Below, piece by piece: positions 56,460 through 63,011 of a stretch of DNA of 63,011 bases (positions are counted from its first letter, which is position 1; the number at the start of each line of letters is the position of its first letter). Origin of the DNA: Zygnema cylindricum (taxonomy: Eukaryota; Streptophyta; Zygnematophyceae; Zygnematales; Zygnemataceae); assembly GCA_037447655.1 (NCBI GenBank), contig JBBHKE010002404.1:1-63011 (forward strand), read 5' to 3'. The position numbers and the translations under genes were made by a program. The notes beneath the pieces are model-generated. The model had not been told where the DNA came from. It ran no database searches and was given only the letters and a program-made list of their open reading frames with translations.

Positions 56460-59400
56460 TTAGCATGCTATCCTCCAAATGGATGCCGCCATCAGCCTCG
56501 TCCCTTTCCAACATAAAAAAACCGCTCCGTCTTCCTCTTCCACACTCCACCCTTCATGAAACTTTTCGATCATTTCATACAACTCTTTTTTAATGTACGG
56601 TTTCATCGGTCGATTCACATAACCGGCTTGTTTCATCCTTCCCCTCCAAATATCCATCAACTCACTCCTCGCGACTCGTTCTAAACCTTCGCAAGCGACC
56701 GCATTCACGATATCTCGACCAATAACGTTCTTCTCGAAAAAATACCGCACTTGACTTCCTCGAGGCATGTGATGATCGATCGATTCAAAAACGGCACCGT
56801 AATACTCCAAACAATCCGCGAATCGTCGTAAAAAAAAGGGCCCATTAGAATCGACTTGTTTTTCTCCCAACATAAACAACTTCGGTTCTAAAGCTCGAAT
56901 AGTTCGAAGAGCGACATCTCGAGGACTCGATCGAATTATGTTTCCGTCGGAAAGTGTGTGAAACCTCATCGCTCCGTGAACCAAGAGAGTCTCACCCGGT
57001 CTCAAATCGATCGCCTTTGCGGTTAAATTTTCCAAATTTACTTGTAAAGCTCGGTATTCAAAAACAATGTCGGACTTATTTGCCGCCCTTTCCAACGTTT
57101 GTTTGTATTCAACGTAATCCATGGGAGGAATTTTGTACAGACTTGCAGTTGTCGGAGGAAGTTGTAACTGGAAAAACACAATCGAACAAAAAAAAAGGAC
57201 GAGTGTCAAATAATATATGACACTGTTTCAACGCAGAAAACAAAATAATGGTATCCCTTAGATCATCGTTGTCTTGAACATATTCAAACACTAAAACAGC
57301 ATCCAGAATCCTAAATTAAACCTAAATGACACGGCCGATAAATAAGGGACGTTGCTAATATTATTGCATACGGCTCATCTGCCTTCGGAAACAAAACGAT
57401 GGGTCGTTTCCTCCCTCCTCCCTCCTCCCTCCCCCCTTCCCCCCTCCCCCCTCCCCCCTCCCCCCTCCCCCCTCCCCCCTCCCCCCTCCCCCCTCTCCCC
57501 TCCCCCCTCCCCCCTCCCCCCTCCCCCCTCCCCCCTCCCCCCTCCCCCCTCCCCCCTCCCCCCTCCCCCCTCCCCCCTCCCCCCCCCCCCTCCCCCCTCC
57601 CCCCTCCCCCCTCCCCCCTCCCCCCTCCCCCCTCCCCCCTCCCCCCTCCCCCCTCCCCGCTCCCCCCTCCCCCCCTTCCCTTTTCCCCACCTTAGTTATC
57701 CTCAATGTCGGTCTCGGTCCCGGTCCCCTTCTCGAAACCAATTCCTTCATAAACTCCGGCCATTGGTTCCCGTGCCATAGCCCGAGATCCAAAATGTGGA
57801 TGTGAGACTCTCCCTCACTAGCTTCCAAAAAAGAGGCTACGGCTGCCTTTGCCATGAATCTCATAAAGGGAAGTTGCTTGTTGATTTCCACAAGACAAGC
57901 CGCAACTTGCTGCGACACAGATTTGACAAAAAGGTTTTAAAAAAGGTGTTAGAAAGGTTTTAGAAAATATTTTAGAAAAGGCTTTAAAAATCGGGATGTT
58001 GAAAGTGGGAGGAAAAGTGGTTTCATTTTTTTTTGTTTTTTTTTACAGTGGGATAAAGTTGCTTGTTGATTTCCACGAGACAGGCTGCAATTTGCTGCGA
58101 CACAGTTTTTAAAATAAAGTTTTAGAAAAGGGTTTAGAAAAGGTTTCAAGAAAGGTGTTGAAAAAGGTTTAAAAATCGAGATGTGAAAAGTGGAAGGAAA
58201 AGTTGTTTCTACTTCTTTATTTTATTTATGTTTTGGGAAAGTGGGACGGATATTTTGGAAAGTGCGAGAAAATTTGTTTATATTCCAAATTCTGTCGGAT
58301 AAGCTGCGATTTGCTGCGTGCACACCCCCTCCCAACACAATTTTCCTCCAAATAAAGGTTTTAAAAAAGGTTTCAAAAAGGATTTCAAAAAGGATTTCAA
58401 AAAGGATTTCAAAAAGGATTTCAAAAAGGATTTCAAAAAGGATTTCAAAAAGGATTTCAAAAAGGATTTCAAAAAGGATTTCAAAAAGGTTTCAAAAAGG
58501 TTTTCAAAAGGGTTTTCAAAAAGGTTTATAAAAAGGTTTTCAAAAAAGTTTTCAAAAAGGTTTTCAAAAAGGTTTTCAAAAAGGTTTTCAAAATAGTTAT
58601 ATGAAAGGTTTAAGAAAACGTTTTAAAAAAGCCACGAGGCAAGCCGTGATATGCTGCGTGCACACCATCCCCGACACAATTTCGAAAAAAAAGGTTTTAG
58701 AAAAAAATTTAAAAAAGGTTTTACAAATTGGGATGTGAAATGTGGGAAGAAAGTGTTTTTTTCAATTTCTATAAAAAAAAACGTAAAAGGTTTTAGAAAA
58801 GGTTTTGGAAAAGGTTTAAAAAAAGATTTAAGAAAAGGTTTTGACAAAGGTTTCGAAAAACGGTTTGAAAATGGTTTTAAGAAAGGTTTTAGAAAAGGTT
58901 TTAAAAAAGGTTGAAGATTTTAGAAAAGCTTTTAGAAATTTTTGTAAAAAAGTTTTAAGAAAGCTTTTGGAAAACATTTTGAAAATGGTTTTAGAAAACT
59001 TGTTGATAAAGTTTCAAAAAAGTTTTTAGAAAAGGTTTATAAAGGTATTAAAACATCTATTTAAAAAAACTTTTAGACCAGGTTTTTAAAAAAGGGTTTA
59101 AGAACTGGGATGTAAAACGTGGGAGGAAAGTCAATTATTTTTTATGCTTTTAAAAAGTGCGATAAAACTTTATTTTTTTTCAAATTCTTTAGGACAGGTC
59201 ACGACTTGCTCCGTACACGCCTCTAAAACTGGCAAATTTTCGAAGAGTTGAAAAAAAAGGGCTTAAAGTGTGGGATGAACGTGTTTTCAAAGAGTGGAAA
59301 AAATCTATCATTTTTTTTTTTTTATAGTGCAACTAAATGCTTCTTTTCTCGAATCTAATCAGACAATACGCAACTTGCTCCGCACACACCACCAAAACTT

Positions 59401-62400
59401 AAACCGTTTAAACTGTTTAAACTTAAATCAGGGTTTGAAGAGTGGGAAGAAAAGTGTTTTTTTTTTAATCGATTCAGAGAGTCACAATTTCCTGCGTGCA
59501 TCTCTCCCTCTCCCTCCCTCTCCCTCCCTCTCCCTCCCTCTCCCTCCCTCTCCCTCCCTTTCCCTCCCTTTCCCTCCCCCTCCCTCCCCCTCTCGAGAGT
59601 CACAATTATTTCCTGCGTGCATCTCTCCCCCTCCCTCCCCCTCCCTCCCCCTCCCCCTCCCCCTCCCTCCCCCTCCCTCCCCCTCCCTCCCCCTCCCTCC
59701 CCCTCCCCCTCCTCCCCCTCCCCCCCCCCCTCCCCTCCCCCTCCCTCCCCCTCTCGAGAGTCACAATTATTTCCTGCGTGCATCTCTCCCCCTCCCTCCC
59801 CCTCTCCTCTCCCTCCCTCCCCCTCCCTCCCCCTCCCCCTCCCTCCCCCTCCGCCTCCCCCTCCCTCCTCCTCTCTCTCCCCCCCCCCCCTCACCTGGCT
59901 GTGCGGCCCGTGGCAGGGGCAGGTATACGGGTCGCCGGATCCACAGGGGGGGGGGGAGGGGTAGTGGGAAGGGAAGGGAGAGGGGGAGGGAGAGGGGGAG
60001 GGAGAGGGCGAGGGAGAGGGCGAGGTCGAGGGAAATGGACTGGGAGAGGGAGAGGGAGAGGGAGAGGAAAAGGAGCAGGCATAGGGGAAGACACCGTTGG
60101 TTTTGAGGGGGGAGGGAGAGGGGGAAACCGAGGGTTGGGGTGGGGGCTGAGGGGAGGGATGGGGGGAGGAGAGGGGTGGAGGGAGAGCCCGGGCCCGGAG
60201 GGCTTGGAGGAAGTAGAAGGCGAGTCGGGAGGGCCAGGAGCCTTGGCCCGAGGCTCGGGACCGGACAGAGGGGAGGATGGAAGACCACGAAGCCTGGGCG
60301 GGGGGCGGGGGGAGGAAAAGGGAAGGGAGAGAGGGGGTGGGGTGGTTAGTTTGGGGTAAAAGTTATTTAGGGGTTATTTTGGAGAGGGCAGTTATCTGGG
60401 AGAAAAGGTTATTCTGAGGGAAGGAAAGGAGGGGAGAGGGTGAGGGACGGAGAGGGTGAGGGACGGAGTGGGTGAGGGGCGGAGAGGGGGAGGGAGTGGG
60501 AGGGAGAGAGGGGGGAGAGAGAGAGGACTTACCTCATCGCTTGTAGCCATAGCCTCCGCCAAAGCCACCAATTGTCGTCCAATGAAAGTGTCTCTCACCG
60601 CCCCTCTCTCTCTCCTCCCTCCTTCCCTCAGTCTCTCTATCGCTGTCCCTACTCCCCCCCCTTCTTCTCTCCGTACCAAATCTGTACCGACAATATCTGT
60701 ACTACACACAACGGAATCCGTTCTCTGCAACAACTCTGTTTTTTTCGAACTGAAATCGAAGTTTTTTTTCGTCTTTTCTTCGCAACAGTTTTCCGTATCC
60801 GATTTTACGAGCTCCGTAGTCCTGAAAACGGAATCCGTTGTAAGACAACAGTCTTTCACCGTATTCGTCCAAACGGAATCCGTTTTCCGTAACGGATCCC
60901 TTTTCCACGACATCTCCTTTTCCCACAATGACTCCGTTTTCCGTAAAGACTCGGTTTTCCCTAAAGAATCGATTTTCCGTAAAGAATCCGTATCCTGTAC
61001 CGACTCCGTTTTCGGCAACACTTCCGTTCTCCGTAAAAAACCGGTTGTCCGCATAGAATCTGTAGTCCGTAAAGAATCTGTTTTCCACAAAACAGATTCC
61101 GTGGTCCGTACAATAGACTCCGTTACATTCAACGGAGAAGAGGGAGAGGGAGAGGGAAAAGGAAAGGCAGAGGGAGAGGGAAAGGAAGAGGCAGAGGCAG
61201 AGGGAATGGGAGAGGCCGAGGGAAAGGGAGAGGGAGAGGGAGGGGTAGAGGGAAAGGGAGAGGGAGAGGGAAAGGGAGGAGGGGTAGAGGGATGATATTC
61301 TTCTCCTACGGCTTTCGCCAACCTTCGAGCCAAACTGTCGTCTCTCAAAGAAAAAGGGAGACCGACAGGGAGAGATACTTTATTATTTTTTTCGATACTT
61401 TGACTTTCCGAAACTTTTTTTTTTCCCGACCTTGTCGAGTCCTCTCTCTCCGACGAAAAATTTCTCCCTCTCTTTTTTGAGTTCCCGACAACCTTCCTCG
61501 AGTTTTTTTTGGAAACAATTTCGGGTTCCGGAAAAGGTTTTTCGATTTTTTTTACGAGCTGCCCAAAATTGGTTTGGACACTTGGTTCCGGATTCATCTT
61601 TTTCAAGAACTTCGATATCGACTTTTTGGGATCGATTATTTTTTCTTCGCTTGGCTGTAAACATAGTTTCGCTCCCCCTCCCTCTCCCTCCCCCCCTCCC
61701 TCTCCCTCTCCACCTCCTTCTCCCTCTCCCTCTCCCACTCCAAATTGGGCTTCCGATCCTAATTCTATTTGTGAATTGGAACCCAAAAAAAAAGAAACGC
61801 CTTTTTCGTCCCATTCTGAGACAACCAAGTCCATAAGATTGCGATTGTTACAGTTCCATGTAAGCTCTCTCTTCTCCGTTTCTGTCCTATTTTCCATTCT
61901 ATTTTCCATTCTACTTTCTGTCCTATTTTCTGATCTATTTTCCGTTCTATTTTCTGTTTTAATTTCTGCTTCGATTCCGTTATCATTTCCGTTTTCGGTT
62001 CCGTTAAATGGTCCGTTATCTCTTCCCTTTTCTCTTCCCCTTTCCATAATTCTATTTATCCTCCCGCTCTCGGTCCTCGTCTCCGTCCCGTTCTCCGTTC
62101 TCCTCTCCATTTTCGACACCCACTTAACTTCAGTTGTCTTTTCCGGTCCACAAATGGACGAATCGAGAGAATCTCCACAAAAAGACAGAGCCAGCTGTCG
62201 ATTTTCGGGCAGAAAATTTGAATTTTCGTCAAGGAAACCGAACTCCGTGAGCCAATCTGAGCCTTCGGAAAGGAAGGGAAGGTCAGTCGGGAAAAAATTT
62301 ACGGGTTCCGACGAAACACTGTCGACTGTTGGGAAAAACGGAGGATTCGAAGAAGCTTCCAGGAAGGTGCATTCGGGCGACCGGATCGGAGGAGAACTCA

Positions 62401-62401
62401 T
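56460..62401 (-). CDS. GRAS-family transcriptional regulator, four exons
   Basis: Rebuilt exons (minus strand): 62401-60533 (623 codons), 60293-59895 (133), 57909-57691 (73) and 57167-56460 (235 plus stop). Donors are GTAAGT, GTGAGG and GTGGGG; acceptors end CCCAG, CGCAG and CCAG; every junction is phase 0; total about 1064 residues. The GRAS domain is assembled across exons: LHRI (RQLVALAEAMATSDE joined to ASWSSILPS..., then RLAFYFLQALRARAL), LPFMRFMAKAAVASFLEASE, the VHIID-type core HIHILDLGLWHGNQWPEF, LRITK at the exon 3 end, LHRII/PFYRE (VEYKQTLERAANKSDIVFEY, GETLLVHGAMRFHTL, NGPFFLRRFADCLEYYGAVF) and SAW (DIVNAVACEGLERV, WRGRMKQAGY, FLCWKGTRLMAASIW). GRAS proteins act in the nucleus in hormone and development signalling. 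The subfamily is unresolved. The ~600-residue N-terminus is low-complexity repeats, and exon 2 adds a ~90-residue Ser/Pro run between LHRI and VHIID. Most plant GRAS genes lack introns. Confidence 0.85.
57168..57690 (-). repeat. GRAS intron 3, largely a G-rich 7-mer repeat
   Basis: 57415-57680 on the plus strand is nearly pure CCCCCCT units (about 37). The transcript therefore carries GGGGGGA units, a strong G-quadruplex former, starting within ~10 nt of the donor GTGGGG. Frames in it (PPPSPLP, GEGGGGR) are compositional. Confidence 0.85.
57910..59894 (-). repeat. GRAS intron 2 with eight decayed copies of its 3' splice junction
   Basis: The true acceptor reads GTGTCGCAG then CAAGTTGCGGCTTG (exon from 57909). 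Copies of this junction start at 58094 (CGCAG, CAAATTGCAGCCTGTC; ~60 bp conserved), 58313 (CGCAG, CAAATCGCAGCTTATC), 58653 (CGCAG, CATATCACGGCTTG), 59208 (CGGAG, CAAGTCGTGACCTG), 59377 (CGGAG, CAAGTTGCGTATTG), 59491, 59612 and 59773 (CGCAG, GAAAT..TTGTGACTCTC). Similarity falls with distance from the exon. Spacers are simple-sequence DNA. Confidence 0.8.
58355..58600. repeat. 15-bp tandem repeat GGATTTCAAAAA / GGTTTTCAAAAA
   Basis: About 16 units of a 15- or 16-bp phrase. Frames read SKRI and FKKD repeats. Similar AAAAGGTTTTAGAAAAGG phrases fill 57930-59110. Confidence 0.9.
59500..59895. repeat. CCCTCT/CCCTCC tracts in three blocks (GRAS intron 2)
   Basis: Three pyrimidine blocks (59504-59592, 59623-59752, 59786-59890) each begin at one of the three most distal junction copies. 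This suggests that block plus junction was duplicated as a unit of about 120-160 bp. Confidence 0.85.
61135..61295 (-). repeat. Coding minisatellite (Ser/Pro/Phe-rich) in GRAS exon 1
   Basis: Plus strand GGGAGAGGGA/AAAGGAG units. The reading frame gives PSPFPS-type residues. The frame stays open, so changes were in multiples of three or were selected. Confidence 0.85.
61670..61740 (-). repeat. Coding GEGEGG repeat in GRAS exon 1
   Basis: CCCTCTCCCTCC units on the plus strand are translated on the minus strand as EGEGGGEGEGGG-type residues. Confidence 0.85.
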
Positions 62402-62403
62402 CT

Positions 62404-62673
62404 ATTTCGAAAAAAAAGGAGGGAAAGGGAAAAAAGGGAAATATGAGAAAAGAAAAAAGAGGAAAGGAATAAGGAAGAAGAAGTCAGGAAGAAGAAGGAA
62501 GGAAAAAGAAATAAGGAAAACAAAAAAAGGAAAAAGGAAAAAGGATAATGAAATAAGGAAAAAGAAGCAAGGAAAATGATATCAGAAAAGTTAAATAAGA
62601 AAAGAGAAATAAGGAAAAAGAAAACCGAAAAAAAAAAAAGAAACCAAAATAAAAAAAAAAGAAAAAAAAAACG

Positions 62674-62719
<46 letters not shown>

Positions 62720-62790
62720 GAAAAAAAAAAGAAAACCAGAAAAAAAGAGAAAGAAAAAAAAAAAAAAAGAAACAAGATCGGAAGGTAAAA
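62404..62790. repeat. Homopurine tract upstream of the GRAS start codon
   Basis: Almost unbroken A/G on the plus strand, ending in a long A-run (62640-62780). It begins three bases from the ATG, so the 5' leader on the transcript strand is pyrimidine. No TATA box could be chosen. Confidence 0.9.
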
Positions 62791-63011
62791 GAGGGAAAGA
62801 GATCCATTTAAAGAAAAAACTATTGGTTTATCCATCCCTCCCTCCCATCTCTTTCAATTTTTATTTTTATTTTAATCTTTTTTTTTGGTTTTTATAGAGT
62901 CAAAATCCACAATACAACAAAAAGTGTGGATTGAAATTTCAACACTGTCTCAATAACCTCACTTAATTTCGTCGTTTTTCAAATTATCCCTTCCCTCACC
63001 TTCCCTTCCCT
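62791..63011. other. Upstream flank, no gene
   Basis: AT-rich with CCCTCCCTCCC and TTTTTTTT runs. No coding sequence. Confidence 0.5.

Noticed and set aside
57352-57918. Proline-rich PPPSPLP and glycine-rich GEGGGGR frames
   Set aside because: They are readings of the CCCCCCT repeat in GRAS intron 3; only 57909-57691 is exon.
58190-58914. SKRISKR / FKKDFKK / KSFLKSFL frames
   Set aside because: Products of the 15-bp intron repeat, in several frames at once.
59294-60359. Long SLPLPPSPS and GRERGRE frames on both strands
   Set aside because: Low-complexity readings of the polypyrimidine blocks; only the minus-strand frame from 60293 to 59895 joins the GRAS domain.
60456-61295. 279-residue plus-strand open frame opposite GRAS exon 1
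   Set aside because: Antisense shadow of the repeat-coded exon; no likeness to any domain.
61509-62835. Plus-strand SVLFSILFS.. frame and poly-K/poly-F frames
   Set aside because: Antisense shadow of exon 1 running into the A-rich tract; composition only.

Overview
The window reads as nuclear DNA of a land plant. Genes are sparse and intron-split, and most of the sequence is LTR retrotransposons (Ty1/copia type), MITEs, hAT and LINE-like remnants, and simple-sequence DNA. I cannot place the species more narrowly. There is no bacterial-type operon, rRNA gene or CRISPR array.

Layout: 1-4205 holds the right end of one copia LTR abutting an older minus-strand copia element (A). A truncated glycosyltransferase-like gene (4206-4988) starts exactly where element A ends. 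5330-6450 is a decayed LINE-type reverse transcriptase. 10800-11648 is a GT77-like glycosyltransferase pseudogene. 12196-24378 is a nest: a minus-strand copia element (C/D, deleted to gag) has element B inserted in its 5' LTR. Element B (15381-23402, target duplication CTCAG) itself carries a hAT-type MITE and a solo LTR, each with its own target duplication. 24384-33500 is repeats, another copia RT remnant and two MITEs. 33522-34100 is a complete 579-bp TRIM whose LTRs each contain a tRNA-like unit. 35209-38420 is a four-exon (5' incomplete) desiccation-related PCC13-62-like gene. 38867-46516 is LTR-like sequence, satellites, MITEs and a dead hAT transposase. 46756-54676 is bounded by ~0.5-kb inverted repeats. 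56460-62401 is a GRAS transcription-factor gene that I rebuilt as four exons, all junctions in phase 0.

The most unusual material is as follows. (1) The TRIM has a folded tRNA-like domain in both LTRs, parallel in layout to the 5S domain of Cassandra, and the copia LTRs here also seem to carry antisense tRNA-like blocks. (2) Three copia elements have a primer site complementary to the anticodon arm of initiator tRNA-Met, the half-tRNA scheme of Drosophila copia, and the gag start codon lies inside that site. (3) The GRAS gene has an intron containing a ladder of eight decayed copies of its own 3' splice junction, another intron made of a G-rich 7-mer repeat, and an N-terminus made largely of expanded repeats.

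The genes do not form a pathway. The likely functional loci are the GRAS gene and perhaps the PCC13-62-like gene; the rest is mobile DNA or decay.
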